Below, piece by piece: positions 1-8,549 of a DNA stretch of 43,101 nt. This DNA comes from an uncultured Bacilli bacterium. GTDB taxonomy: Bacteria > Bacillota_I > Bacilli_A > RF39 > UBA660. Location of the stretch: the NCBI GenBank assembly GCA_944363885.1, contig CALVVO010000004.1:1-43101 (forward strand), written 5' to 3'. A program made the translations under genes and the position numbers. Below the pieces are notes generated by a model. The model did not search any database, had not been told where the DNA came from, and saw nothing but the letters and a program-made list of their open reading frames with translations. Each line of letters begins with the position of its first letter. Positions within the stretch are counted from its first letter, which is position 1.

Positions 1-1
1 T

Positions 2-26
2 ACGAACAAAGTACACCTTTGTTCGT
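2..26. terminator. Perfect hairpin at window edge, possible terminator
   Basis: ACGAACAAAG and CTTTGTTCGT form a perfect 10-bp stem with a 5-nt loop. It lies about 50 bp beyond the stop of the SGNH-like gene and could end the fba-murA operon. There is no clear T-tract on the plus strand, and the minus-strand continuation is outside the window, so the call is weak. Confidence 0.4.
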
Positions 27-74
27 TATCTATATTATAAATCGGTATAATTTTAACTAATGTTTAACATGTTT

Positions 75-821
75 TTATATAATATTTTCTTTTTCAATTA
101 GTTTTATAATTTCATTTGATATTAAGTTATATCCTTCTAATGATGGAAAAACATAATTTTTGTTTGGTAAATATTGATTCTTGTTTTTAAATATTTGATA
201 TATGTCTACATAATATATATTTTTGTCTAATAATTCGCTAAACTTCAAATCTATGTAATTAAATATTGAATCCATTGTTGTTTCATTTGTCTGTGAAAAT
301 GGTATTGGGTTATAGTATCCAACTAAAATGATGGTTTTTTTATTATATTTTCTAATAGTACTAATTAGGTTGTCCATATCAATAAACATTTGATCTATAT
401 ATTCTATGATTTTTTGTTTATTTCCTATTTTTATTTTATCGTTGTATTGCTTTAGTTTGTAAAAAAGCTCATCGCTTCCTATTGAAATTGTTATTAAATC
501 TGCTTTCTTTAACATGTGCGTTATTGTTAAATTTTCTGTTGTTTTTGTTGTTTCAATATTGTTAATGTCATTTATCAAATCAGTTATTCTGTAATCTGAT
601 TTAGTAAATGTTTTATAATTTGCATTTGTTTCTTTTTTCGTAGATAAATATTTGTAAACGTAGTCAGTGTAACTTTCTCCAAATGTATCAAATGGAGTCT
701 GGCCTTTTGCAATGCCATCTCCTAACGCTAGATATGTTATGCTACTATTTGAAGTCATTTGATATATAGTAAAAATTATTATTGCACTTATAAAAAAAAT
801 TACAAATTTAATGTATTTCAT
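75..821 (-). CDS. SGNH/GDSL-hydrolase-like protein, catalytically degenerate, membrane-anchored
   Basis: A 248-residue protein with an N-terminal hydrophobic segment (residues 5-20) after a single Lys-rich start, so it is probably exported or membrane-anchored. The fold signature is that of the YpmR-like SGNH hydrolases: block I LALGDGIAKGQTPFDTFG (32-48), block III TISIGSDELF (111-120) and a C-terminal FPSLEGYNLIS block (225-235). Each catalytic position is altered. The nucleophile Ser of GDS is Gly36 (codon GGC), the GxND Asn is Asp117, and the usual His before Pro in block V is Phe225. It ends the fba-murA operon, starting about 30 bp after the murA stop. It is probably a non-enzymatic binding protein of the cell surface (inference). 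Alternatively it is an active enzyme using a different nucleophile, which seems less likely. Confidence 0.8.
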   Translation of the reverse strand: MKYIKFVIFFISAIIIFTIYQMTSNSSITYLALGDGIAKGQTPFDTFGESYTDYVYKYLSTKKETNANYKTFTKSDYRITDLINDINNIETTKTTENLTITHMLKKADLITISIGSDELFYKLKQYNDKIKIGNKQKIIEYIDQMFIDMDNLISTIRKYNKKTIILVGYYNPIPFSQTNETTMDSIFNYIDLKFSELLDKNIYYVDIYQIFKNKNQYLPNKNYVFPSLEGYNLISNEIIKLIEKENII

Positions 822-849
822 ATTATCATTTCCTTTGTAATAATTTTAT

Positions 850-2097
850 TTATATTTCTTCTATTTTAGCACCAACTTTTTGTAATTTATCTACTATGTC
901 TTCATAACCTCTTAATATGTGTTCAGTATTATCAATTATTGTTGTGCCTTTTGCAATTAGTCCTGCTAAAACTAAACTTGCCCCACCTCTTAAATCACTT
1001 GCATATACTTCCCTTCCAATTAATCTTGTCTTACCAGTTATAGTTAAAGTATTTCCCTTATATTTTGTATTTGCTCCCATTATATTTAAATATTCAGTAT
1101 TTTTAAACCTACTTTCATAAATTGTTTCTGTTATAGTTGAAGTCCCTTCCGCTTGCGTTAATAATGTTGTGAAAGGTTGCTGAACATCTGTAGGAAACCC
1201 AGGATATACGAGTGTTTTTATATTAGTAGGCTTTACTTTTTTAATTTTCGATATTGAAATTTTATTGTTATCTATTTTATAGGTTGCTCCTACTTCTGCA
1301 AGTTTATCCAATACTGCATTTATATGCTCTTTAATTATACCATCAATAGTTAAATTGTTTCCAATTAAAGCTCCGGCAATTAAATATGTTGATGCTTCTA
1401 TCCTATCAGGAAACACTTCTATAATCCCTTTATCTAGTTCTTTTTTCCCTTCTACCTTTATAGTGCTTGTTCCGGCGCCCGTTATATGGGCTCCCATGTT
1501 TATTAGAAAAGCGGCAATATTAACGATTTCTGGTTCTTTTGCTGCATTTTCTATTATTGTGGTGCCTTTGGCTCCTATGGCTGCAAGCATAAGATTTATT
1601 GTTGCTCCTACGCTAGCAAAGTCTAAATATATTTTTGTCCCAATTAATTCTTTTGCAGTCAGTGTGTATTTGTTCTTTTCTTGTTTTATCTTAACTCCTA
1701 ATTTTTGGAATCCTTTTAAATGTAAATCTATTGGCCTATTTCCTATTTTACATCCACCTGGAAATGATATTTCCGCTTTTTTAAATTTTGCTAACATTGC
1801 ACCCATATAATAATATGAAGCCCTCATCATTTGACTTAATTCTTCTGGAATTGAGTGATATTTTATTTTTGATGTGTCTATAAACACAGAATCTCCTTTT
1901 ATTGTAATTTTACAATTTAATAGTTCCATTATTTCTATTAAATATTTTATATCACTTATCTTCGGTACGTTTAATACTGTACTATTTGTTTTAGCTAATA
2001 TTGCTGCGGGCATTAAGGCTACAGCGCTATTTTTTGCTCCACTAATCTTTATAGTCCCAGTTAATTCATGTCCTCCTTCTATTCTTAATTTAGACAT
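850..2097 (-). CDS. murA: UDP-N-acetylglucosamine 1-carboxyvinyltransferase (MurA)
   Basis: Transfers enolpyruvate from PEP to UDP-GlcNAc, the first committed step of peptidoglycan synthesis in the cytoplasm. At 415 residues the length is normal for MurA. Lys22-Asn23 lie in SGAKNSAVAL. The PEP-binding Cys is Cys116 in PGGCKIGNRPIDLH, so the fosfomycin-sensitive Cys form is kept. The FPTDVQQPF segment carries the general-base Asp. A strong AGGGAGGG ribosome site precedes the ATG. Gene order fba then murA matches the second Bacillus copy (murAB/murZ, next to fbaA), so this may be the MurZ-type paralogue. Whether another murA exists elsewhere cannot be seen here. Confidence 0.96.
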   Translation of the reverse strand: MSKLRIEGGHELTGTIKISGAKNSAVALMPAAILAKTNSTVLNVPKISDIKYLIEIMELLNCKITIKGDSVFIDTSKIKYHSIPEELSQMMRASYYYMGAMLAKFKKAEISFPGGCKIGNRPIDLHLKGFQKLGVKIKQEKNKYTLTAKELIGTKIYLDFASVGATINLMLAAIGAKGTTIIENAAKEPEIVNIAAFLINMGAHITGAGTSTIKVEGKKELDKGIIEVFPDRIEASTYLIAGALIGNNLTIDGIIKEHINAVLDKLAEVGATYKIDNNKISISKIKKVKPTNIKTLVYPGFPTDVQQPFTTLLTQAEGTSTITETIYESRFKNTEYLNIMGANTKYKGNTLTITGKTRLIGREVYASDLRGGASLVLAGLIAKGTTIIDNTEHILRGYEDIVDKLQKVGAKIEEI

Positions 2098-2109
2098 ATA
2101 ACCCTCCCT

Positions 2110-2940
2110 TTACGATTTATTGTTACTTCCAAATACGTTTATTAAATTTGATACAACTTTTTTTATTTCTACGCTTGCTGATTGTATTATGAAAACTGGG
2201 TCGGTTTCGGCAGGATTATCATTTAAGAAGTTTCTTATTGATTTAGTCCACGCTTGTTTAAGTTCTGTATTTATATTTATTTTTGCTACCCCTTTGGCAA
2301 TGCTTTTTTGAAAGTGTAGCACACTTAAACCGGATCCACCGTGCATAACTAAAGGTGTATCTATTTTAGTCTTTATTTCGTCCAGTAATTCAAAATTTAG
2401 TTTTGGTTCTCCTTTATATACACCATGTACTGTTCCAAATGATGGAGCAATCAAATGGGCGTTTGTTTCTCTTTTTATCTTCACTATATCTTCAATATTT
2501 GAGTAGATTATTCCTTCGCCTCCATTTTTACCAATTGTTCCTACTTCGCATTCTATAATCGTATTTGGATTTTCTAAAACTAAACTTTTTGTAATTTTAA
2601 TGTTCTCTTCTAATGGATGTGCAGAATAATCTATCATAACTGAGTCAAAACCTGCTTCTATGGCTTTTTCACATGACTCTTTACTCTTTGCATGATCCAA
2701 ATGTAATATGACAGGAACAGTTATGTTTAAATCCTCTATTAGCGCATCTACTATGCTTTTTGCAACTTTATAGCCGCCTAAATGATTTGCGACTTTTTCA
2801 CTAACGCCTAAAATAACAGGTGATTTTTCTTTTTCACATTCTTCTAATATATATCTTGTGTATTCAGCATCTATGGTATTAAATTGAGGAATGGCATAGC
2901 CATTTTTGTAAGCTTTTAAAATTTCTTCATATTTTTTCAT
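2110..2940 (-). CDS. fba: Class II fructose-bisphosphate aldolase
   Basis: Cleaves fructose 1,6-bisphosphate to DHAP and glyceraldehyde 3-phosphate in glycolysis; zinc-dependent and cytoplasmic. From the chosen ATG it is 276 residues. Zinc-ligand candidates are His83 in LHLDHA, His172 in FGTVHGVY and His200 in MHGGSG. The KININTEL phosphate-binding strand follows. An in-frame ATG lies 12 nt upstream, but the GGGAGAG between the two ATGs is a good ribosome site for the downstream one, so that start is preferred. A consensus promoter lies just upstream. murA follows 12 bp downstream, so the two are surely co-transcribed. Confidence 0.95.
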   Translation of the reverse strand: MKKYEEILKAYKNGYAIPQFNTIDAEYTRYILEECEKEKSPVILGVSEKVANHLGGYKVAKSIVDALIEDLNITVPVILHLDHAKSKESCEKAIEAGFDSVMIDYSAHPLEENIKITKSLVLENPNTIIECEVGTIGKNGGEGIIYSNIEDIVKIKRETNAHLIAPSFGTVHGVYKGEPKLNFELLDEIKTKIDTPLVMHGGSGLSVLHFQKSIAKGVAKININTELKQAWTKSIRNFLNDNPAETDPVFIIQSASVEIKKVVSNLINVFGSNNKS

Positions 2941-2956
2941 ATTCTCTCCCATTTTT

Positions 2957-2985
2957 AATATATTATTACACTGTTACTAAGTCAA
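2957..2985 (-). promoter_or_regulatory. Sigma-A promoter of the fba-murA operon
   Basis: On the minus strand, TTGACT (2980-2985) and TATATT (2957-2962) are separated by exactly 17 bp, just upstream of fba. Both hexamers are close to consensus. Confidence 0.75.
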
Positions 2986-2998
2986 TCTTATAGTATTG

Positions 2999-3538
2999 TT
3001 ATTTACATAAAAAGTATATTATTAATGTAAATATTATAACAATAGATATCATTTTTGCATTTTGCTTTGATTTTTGAGTTATATATTTTCCAAGTAAAAA
3101 ACCACCTAAAGTAAATAAAAAACTAAAGATGGAAAAATAAATACATGAAAGTATTATACGTGTTGTTATATATGTAATTCCAGCACCAATTAGAAAACTA
3201 TCTATTGATACTAAAAATGAGAATGTTGTAGATTCTATAAAGCTCATATCTTTTTCTATTATTTCTTCATTATATGATTTTATCATTTCTACGAGTATTA
3301 TTAACAATGTTATTAAAAGTATAAACTTTGAGCTAATTGTATATTTATTTGTAAGTATAGTTCCAATGAGTAATCCAATCAATGGCATAAAAAAATGAAA
3401 AATTCCAACTGTTATAGATGTAATTATTATTTTTTTCTTTTTAATATTTAAAAGCCCGTATGCCACTGACAATGTAAAGGCATCTATACTTAAACTTATA
3501 GCAATCAAAATAATAGTTAGTTGTTCCAAACTTCTCAC
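2999..3538 (-). CDS. mntP: MntP/YtaF-family membrane protein, probable manganese efflux pump
   Basis: A 179-residue polytopic protein with about six hydrophobic segments. The family shows an internal duplication with acidic residues in the membrane: ISLSIDAFTLSVAYG (14-28, Asp19) and FLVSIDSFLIGAG (108-120, Asp113), plus GIFHFFMPLIG (45-55). These match MntP (YebN/YwlD), which exports Mn(II); the sporulation protein YtaF is a relative. Context favours MntP, because in Bacillus subtilis ywlD lies shortly after prfA-prmC-spoIIR, the same neighbourhood as here. It starts 35 bp after the spoIIR stop. Confidence 0.82.
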   Translation of the reverse strand: MRSLEQLTIILIAISLSIDAFTLSVAYGLLNIKKKKIIITSITVGIFHFFMPLIGLLIGTILTNKYTISSKFILLITLLIILVEMIKSYNEEIIEKDMSFIESTTFSFLVSIDSFLIGAGITYITTRIILSCIYFSIFSFLFTLGGFLLGKYITQKSKQNAKMISIVIIFTLIIYFLCK

Positions 3539-3542
3539 CTAT

Positions 3543-3577
3543 TTAAGTATAGTTTTTATTTTTTGATTTATACTTAA
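3543..3577. repeat. 9-bp inverted repeat between spoIIR and mntP
   Basis: TTAAGTATA (3543-3551) and TATACTTAA (3569-3577) are perfect inverted repeats with a 17-nt spacer. They straddle the spoIIR stop codon and lie immediately upstream of mntP. They could be an operator or a loose hairpin; no T-run follows on the minus strand. Confidence 0.4.
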
Positions 3578-4095
3578 TTAATTATTTTTGAAATTAAATT
3601 TTTTAGAAAAAAAGTGTATTCTACTTCTTCTTTACCTTCGTTTTCCATCATGCACAAAGGTGGAAATAATACACACCAAAAGTTACTTCCTTCCGCTTTT
3701 CCTATTTCAACTACTAATGATTCATAATAACCTGCTTTGTATGTGTTACCCATAAATTCTTTTTCTGGAAAATAATTTAATCCATAATTAACTTTTACAT
3801 CTTTATCATAATTTATGTTCTTTTTGGTTATTTCAATGTTCTGTTTTATATTTTCAAGATTGTTTATTATATTTTCTCTTGTTTCTTCAATTGAATTTGC
3901 TTCCATTATTTTTTTTAAATCAGTTTCTACACTTTTTTGTATTTGTTCTTTTGCATTTATGTCTTCTACACTATTGCTATTTGGAATAATTCTGTATCTT
4001 ATTGATTCTTCTGGTATGACTAAGTATTTTTTATCTTCGTTATTATAAATTAAAATTAATATTATTACTGCTAAAATAATTAATATTTTTTTCAT
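3574..4095 (-). CDS. spoIIR: Stage II sporulation protein R
   Basis: SpoIIR is made in the forespore under sigma-F and secreted into the intermembrane space, where it triggers SpoIIGA to process pro-sigma-E in the mother cell. This copy (173 residues from the chosen start) has an N-terminal hydrophobic export segment after MKK. It keeps the family core IRYRIIPNSNSVEDINAKE and the signature NYGLNYFPEKEF...GNTYKAGYYESLVVEIG...SNFWCVLFPPLC. An upstream in-frame ATG at 4149, overlapping the prmC stop, would add 18 residues. It is disfavoured because a terminator-like hairpin lies between the two starts and because the export signal then becomes truly N-terminal. The ribosome site for the chosen ATG (AAAGG, 11 nt away) is imperfect, so the start is not certain. 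Confidence 0.9.
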   Translation of the reverse strand: MKKILIILAVIILILIYNNEDKKYLVIPEESIRYRIIPNSNSVEDINAKEQIQKSVETDLKKIMEANSIEETRENIINNLENIKQNIEITKKNINYDKDVKVNYGLNYFPEKEFMGNTYKAGYYESLVVEIGKAEGSNFWCVLFPPLCMMENEGKEEVEYTFFLKNLISKIIN

Positions 4096-4096
4096 C

Positions 4097-4126
4097 AAAA
4101 AACCAACCTTTCTATTTAATGTTGGT
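4097..4126 (-). terminator. Intrinsic terminator after prmC, at the spoIIR start
   Basis: On the minus strand, ACCAAC and GTTGGT form a 6-bp stem with a 13-nt loop, followed directly by T6 (plus-strand A6 at 4097-4102). It lies 16 bp past the prmC stop and immediately before the spoIIR ATG. It could end the rpoE-prfA-prmC transcript and isolate spoIIR, or attenuate it. Confidence 0.55.
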
Positions 4127-4141
4127 CTTATTATTATTTTT

Positions 4142-4876
4142 TTATTCATTAAATATAAATAAATATCTTATTTTATTTGCTAAGTCCTCTTCAAATCTAT
4201 ATTTTAGGTTATAATCCATTAACTTTTTTTCTAAAATTTCTTTTTGTGTTTCGTGTATCTCAATGGCTATAAATCCGCCTTTTTTTAAATATTCTTTGTA
4301 TTCATTTATTATTTTTAGTATATGTCTAGTTCCATATTTTCCACTTATTAATGCTTTGTGTGGCTCATATTTTACTATTTTTGTTAATTTTTCTGTTTTT
4401 GGTATGTATGGTGGATTTGTTATTATAACATCAAAATTTTTTTCATTTATCTTTTTAAATAAATTGCTTTTTATAAATTTTATTTTCGCATTGTTTATTG
4501 TCGCATTTTCTTTGGCAACTTTTAAGGCTTTGCTTGATATATCGCTTGCCACAATGACGCTATTTTTAATTTCTTTTTTTAGGGTTATTGCTATGCATCC
4601 ACTTCCTGTACATAAATCTAATATTTTTATTTTTTTGTTTTTTATTTTTGCTTTTATGTAATTAATAGTTTTGTATATTAACGTTTCTGTTTCATAACGT
4701 GGAATTAATACCTTATTATTAACTTTTATCTTGTTTCCATAAAAATCTACATATCCAATAATGTATTGTGATGGATATTCTCTTAGTATTTTTTTTATAT
4801 TTTTTGATGTGTATTTTCCAGTACTTTTTAATTCTTCTATTTCTCTTTGTGATATTAAATCTTCTATTTTAAGCAT
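4142..4876 (-). CDS. prmC: Peptide chain release factor N5-glutamine methyltransferase
   Basis: Methylates the Gln of the GGQ motif in release factors RF1/RF2, using SAM. The 244-residue protein has a shortened N-terminal recognition region ending in VLIPRYETE (56-64), SAM-binding motif I ILDLCTGSG (85-93) and the catalytic NPPY (154-157). The usual length is about 280, so the N-terminal helical domain is reduced. It overlaps its substrate gene prfA by 8 bp, the normal prfA-prmC coupling. Confidence 0.95.
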   Translation of the reverse strand: MLKIEDLISQREIEELKSTGKYTSKNIKKILREYPSQYIIGYVDFYGNKIKVNNKVLIPRYETETLIYKTINYIKAKIKNKKIKILDLCTGSGCIAITLKKEIKNSVIVASDISSKALKVAKENATINNAKIKFIKSNLFKKINEKNFDVIITNPPYIPKTEKLTKIVKYEPHKALISGKYGTRHILKIINEYKEYLKKGGFIAIEIHETQKEILEKKLMDYNLKYRFEEDLANKIRYLFIFNE

Positions 4877-5939
4877 TTTCTACTTCCATTTTTCTTCTCG
4901 TGTCTTCTGTGATTAATGCTTCTATTATTTCGTCTAGGTTTCCTTCCATAACTTTGTCTAAGTTCATAACTGAGAAATTTATTCTGTGGTCTGTTACTCT
5001 ATTTTGCGGATAATTGTATGTTCTTATTTTTTCAGACCTGTCTCCTGTACCTATTTTTATTTTTCTATTGTTTTCTGCTTTTTCTTCTTGTTCTCTTAAT
5101 TTTTGTTCATAAAGTCTTGTTTTTAGAATTTGTAAAGCCTTTTCTCTATTTTTTATTTGGCTTCTTTCATTTTGACATGTTACAACTGTATTTGTAGGCA
5201 AGTGTGTAATTCTGACGGCTGAATCTGTTGTATTAACACTTTGTCCACCAGCTCCACTGCTTCTAAATACGTCTATCTTTATGTCACTTTCTTTTATTTC
5301 TATATCTACTTCTTCTGCTTCTGGCATAACTAAAACTGTCGCTGTGGATGTGTGTATTCTGCCTTGACTTTCAGTGACTGGTACTCTTTGAACTCTATGT
5401 GAACCGCTTTCATATTTTAATCTTGAGTATACGTTGTCTCCTTTAAGCATGAATTCAACTATTGTAAATCCACCATTGTCACTATGCGATTCATTAATTA
5501 CTTCTATGTTCCAGTTTTCTTTTTCGGCATATTTTGTGTACATTCTGTATAAATCTCCAGCAAATATATTTGCTTCATCCCCGCCAGCTGCTCCTCTTAT
5601 TTCTACTATTACATTTTTTCCATCATTTGGATCTTTAGGTAGTAGCATTATTGTTAACTGTTCAGTTAATTTCTCTATTTTTTTAGTTAAATTTTCTATT
5701 TCTTCATTTGCAAAATTAATTGTCTCTTCATCTACTGAGTCCTTTAGCATTTCTTTAGCTGTTTCTAAATCTTCTTTTGCTTGTTTATACTCTTTGTATT
5801 TGTTTATTACTTCTTCTAGTGATGTTTTTTCTTTAGATAATGTTTTCATTTTATTAAAATCAGTGTAAACTTCTTCTTTTAATAATTCTTCATTTAAATA
5901 ATTATATCTTTCTAATATTATTTCTAGTCTTTCTTCCAT
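4869..5939 (-). CDS. prfA: Peptide chain release factor 1
   Basis: RF1 recognises UAA and UAG and triggers peptide release on the ribosome. It is 356 residues from the ATG chosen because AAAGGTGA stands at proper distance; a GTG 9 nt upstream is the alternative. Seen: the N-terminal coiled-coil region, the codon-recognition tripeptide PVT (187-189) in HRVQRVPVTESQGRIHTSTA, and the universal GGQ (231-233) in RSSGAGGQSVNTTDSAVR. The following prmC methylates this GGQ. Confidence 0.97.
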   Translation of the reverse strand: MEERLEIILERYNYLNEELLKEEVYTDFNKMKTLSKEKTSLEEVINKYKEYKQAKEDLETAKEMLKDSVDEETINFANEEIENLTKKIEKLTEQLTIMLLPKDPNDGKNVIVEIRGAAGGDEANIFAGDLYRMYTKYAEKENWNIEVINESHSDNGGFTIVEFMLKGDNVYSRLKYESGSHRVQRVPVTESQGRIHTSTATVLVMPEAEEVDIEIKESDIKIDVFRSSGAGGQSVNTTDSAVRITHLPTNTVVTCQNERSQIKNREKALQILKTRLYEQKLREQEEKAENNRKIKIGTGDRSEKIRTYNYPQNRVTDHRINFSVMNLDKVMEGNLDEIIEALITEDTRRKMEVENA

Positions 5940-5980
5940 TATATTCACCTTTCTTTATTCTTGTATTTAAATACTGGTGG

Positions 5981-6409
5981 CTATAATTCATCTTCGAGCT
6001 CATTTTCGTCTATAACTACTAAATCTTTTAAATCATCTTCTGTTTCATCATCATCTATTTCTTTATTTTCGTCCAAATAGTTTCCCTCAGATTCTTCTTC
6101 AATATCGTTACGTATTATTTCTTCATCCAACTCATCATCATCTTCTTGTTCAATTTTTATTGAATGATTTTCTCTTAAATCCCAACATCCTTTATCAAGC
6201 TGGATAAATCTTTTTTCAGTTGCTAGTAATGTAAAGAAATCAGCAATTTGCTCCTCATAAACTTTTTCATCTAAATTCTGTAATTCACAAATTGTTTTAA
6301 ATAAATCTGTGGTTTTCATTTTTTTGCCTTTTTCCTTTAATATTATATATGCTAAATCATCAAATGACAATGATTCGATTTCTTCTTTATTTACTGTTTT
6401 TAATTTCAT
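5981..6409 (-). CDS. rpoE: DNA-directed RNA polymerase delta subunit
   Basis: The Gram-positive-specific delta subunit modulates promoter complex stability and RNA polymerase recycling. From the ATG after GAGAGGAG the protein is 142 residues. An N-terminal HARE-HTH winged-helix domain (about 1-85, SFDDLAYIILKEKGKKM, WDLRENH) is followed by a very acidic low-complexity tail of Asp/Glu to the end, as in Bacillus. A GTG 15 nt upstream is in frame but inside the ribosome-site region. It heads the transcript leading into prfA and prmC; in Bacillus subtilis rpoE sits by pyrG, so this linkage differs. Confidence 0.93.
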   Translation of the reverse strand: MKLKTVNKEEIESLSFDDLAYIILKEKGKKMKTTDLFKTICELQNLDEKVYEEQIADFFTLLATEKRFIQLDKGCWDLRENHSIKIEQEDDDELDEEIIRNDIEEESEGNYLDENKEIDDDETEDDLKDLVVIDENELEDEL

Positions 6410-6436
6410 TTTTTCTCCTCTCACTTATCTCCTAAA

Positions 6437-6464
6437 ATTATACTTGTATTTTATATAAAATCAA
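6437..6464 (-). promoter_or_regulatory. Sigma-A promoter of rpoE-prfA-prmC
   Basis: On the minus strand, TTGATT (6459-6464) and TATAAT (6437-6442) have a 16-bp spacer, about 30 bp upstream of the rpoE start. Confidence 0.6.
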
Positions 6465-6567
6465 GTATTTTATTAATCTTTTTTATTATATTCTTTTTTT
6501 TATATTATATTAGTTAATTTTGCTTATATTTTTTTATTTTTTTTTAATAATAAAAATAGTGATTAAT

Positions 6568-8523
6568 ATGAAATATTTTAGGAAGTTCTTGTACATTATT
6601 AAAATTTTTGTTTTTTTATTTTTTGTCTTTATTTTGGGAAACGTTGCTCTTTATTTATATGCATATATTACGCCAAAAATTGATATTAATTCTAATAATT
6701 CTATAGTTTTTTATGATAATGAAGGTAAAAATTTTTTTGAAAATTCTTCAGAAAGTAAATGGGCTGCAATTAGTGATATTTCAAAATATGTTATTGATGC
6801 AACTGTTGCAACAGAAGATAAAAATTTTTATATTCATAAGGGTTTTGATTTTTTAAGAATTGCTAAAGCTTTTTATATTAATTTTAAAAATGGTAATATA
6901 TCTCAGGGTGCTTCTACTATTTCTCAACAATATATAAAGAATTTATATTTGACTTTTGATAAAACATGGGATAGAAAAATTGAAGAGGCTTTTTTGACAT
7001 TGGAATTAGAAACTCATTATAGTAAAGATGAAATTTTAGAGGGATATTTGAATTCTATAAATTATGGTTCAGGACAGTACGGTATAGAAAATGCTAGTAA
7101 GTATTATTTTAATAAAAGTGCTTTGGATTTGTCTTTGGCTGAAGCAAGTATTCTTGTTGGCATTCCAAAAAATCCATCTTTGTATAATCCCATTTATAAC
7201 CTTGACAAAGCAAAAAAAAGACAAAAAATAGTTTTAGATAGTATGTTAGAAGAAGGTTATATTACAGAGGAAGAAAGGAATGTTGCTTATAATACTGAAT
7301 TAGTGTTTTACGGACAAGATGATCCGGAATCTGTACTTAGTATTAATTATTACAAAGATGCTGTTTTACAAGAATTACAAACTATAACCAGTATTCCTGA
7401 TTCATTGATTGAATCGGGCGGTTTGCATATTTATACTAATTTGGATATTGAGGTGCAGAAAAAAATGGAAAATATTATTAGTGAGGAAATGGACGGGCAG
7501 ATTGATTATCAGGTGGCTAGTATTGCTGTAGAACCTAGTACAGGCAAGGTTATTGCTTTAATAGGCGGCGTGGACTATAATACTAGTGAATATAATCGTG
7601 TAACTCAAGCAGAAAGGCAGGTTGGCTCTACATTTAAACCTATTTTGTATTATGCAGCATTAGAAAATGGTTTTACTGCTTCTTCGACTTTTTCAAGTGA
7701 AGCAACTACTTTTAATATGGGAAATGGCAAGACCTATTCTCCTAAAAATTACGGTGAAAAATATGGAAATAAGGATATTTCTCTTGCTACTGCAATAGCT
7801 TACTCTGATAATATATATGCGGTTAAAACTCATCTTTTTTTAGGAGAAAGTGTTTTAGTTGATACGGCTAAAAGAATGGGAATTGAAAAAAAACTTCAAG
7901 CTAACGCTTCTTTATCACTAGGTACTGAAGAAATCTCAATGTTAGATTATAGTAACGCTTATACAACTTTAGCTAACTATGGTGTTAAAAATGATGTTTA
8001 TTTAATTAATAAAATTACTGATAATGATGGAAATATTTTATACAAACATGAATATAAAGAAGAAACTGTACTTAATAAACGTGATGTATTTATATTAAAT
8101 GAACTTTTGAGTAATACTTATAATTATGATTTTGTGGATTACTCTTCACCGACTATGTTACCTATTAGTAATTTGTTAACAAAAAAATATGCAGTTAAAA
8201 GTGGTAGTACTAATACTGATTATTGGGCAGTAGGTTATAATCCTGATATGCTCGTGATGGTTTGGAATGGCTATGATGATAATAGAGATACTTCTTCTAG
8301 TCAGTCTAAAATTACAAAAAGGATTTGGGCTAGGACTATTGAAAGTATTTTAGAAAATAGTGATTCTAGTTGGTATGAGATTCCTACTGGTGTAACTGCT
8401 TCTTTGGTAAACCCTGTTAGTGGTCAAATTACTGAAAATGGTAAGAAAACTTTACTTTTTTATATTAAAGGTACTGAACCCAATCTTAATTCGAATGCTT
8501 TTAATAAATTGTTTTTAAACTAA
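6568..8523 (+). CDS. Class A penicillin-binding protein (bifunctional transglycosylase/transpeptidase)
   Basis: Polymerises and cross-links peptidoglycan at the outer face of the membrane. It is 651 residues from the ATG, with a cytoplasmic Lys-rich start and one membrane anchor (about 8-33). The GT51 transglycosylase domain has ATEDKNFYIHKGFD (81-94, catalytic Glu83) and QGASTISQQYIKNLYL (113-128). The transpeptidase domain has the acyl-serine motif STFK (Ser354), SDN (413-415) and KSGST (544-548). Upstream in-frame start codons give only a hydrophobic T-rich extension and lack a ribosome site, so the MKYFRK start is used. It is oriented against replication, unlike its neighbours, and shares the intergenic region with divergent rpoE. 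It belongs to the PBP1A/PonA-PbpF group; the exact orthologue is not decidable here. Confidence 0.95.
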   Translation: MKYFRKFLYIIKIFVFLFFVFILGNVALYLYAYITPKIDINSNNSIVFYDNEGKNFFENSSESKWAAISDISKYVIDATVATEDKNFYIHKGFDFLRIAKAFYINFKNGNISQGASTISQQYIKNLYLTFDKTWDRKIEEAFLTLELETHYSKDEILEGYLNSINYGSGQYGIENASKYYFNKSALDLSLAEASILVGIPKNPSLYNPIYNLDKAKKRQKIVLDSMLEEGYITEEERNVAYNTELVFYGQDDPESVLSINYYKDAVLQELQTITSIPDSLIESGGLHIYTNLDIEVQKKMENIISEEMDGQIDYQVASIAVEPSTGKVIALIGGVDYNTSEYNRVTQAERQVGSTFKPILYYAALENGFTASSTFSSEATTFNMGNGKTYSPKNYGEKYGNKDISLATAIAYSDNIYAVKTHLFLGESVLVDTAKRMGIEKKLQANASLSLGTEEISMLDYSNAYTTLANYGVKNDVYLINKITDNDGNILYKHEYKEETVLNKRDVFILNELLSNTYNYDFVDYSSPTMLPISNLLTKKYAVKSGSTNTDYWAVGYNPDMLVMVWNGYDDNRDTSSSQSKITKRIWARTIESILENSDSSWYEIPTGVTASLVNPVSGQITENGKKTLLFYIKGTEPNLNSNAFNKLFLN

Positions 8524-8548
8524 AAAAATGTAAGAAATCTACATTTTT
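8524..8548. terminator. Bidirectional terminator between PBP and noc
   Basis: AAAAATGTA (8524-8532) and TACATTTTT (8540-8548) form a 9-bp stem with a 7-nt loop. A and T runs on both sides let it serve the two convergent genes, both of which stop within 30 bp. Confidence 0.75.
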
Positions 8549-8549
8549 A

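Noticed and set aside
1355-1810. Open frame of 151 codons on the plus strand inside murA, and similar ones antisense to prfA, mnmG, mfd and other genes
   Set aside because: They are antisense to strongly supported genes, show no family motifs and lack ribosome sites; AT-rich genes leave such frames open by chance.
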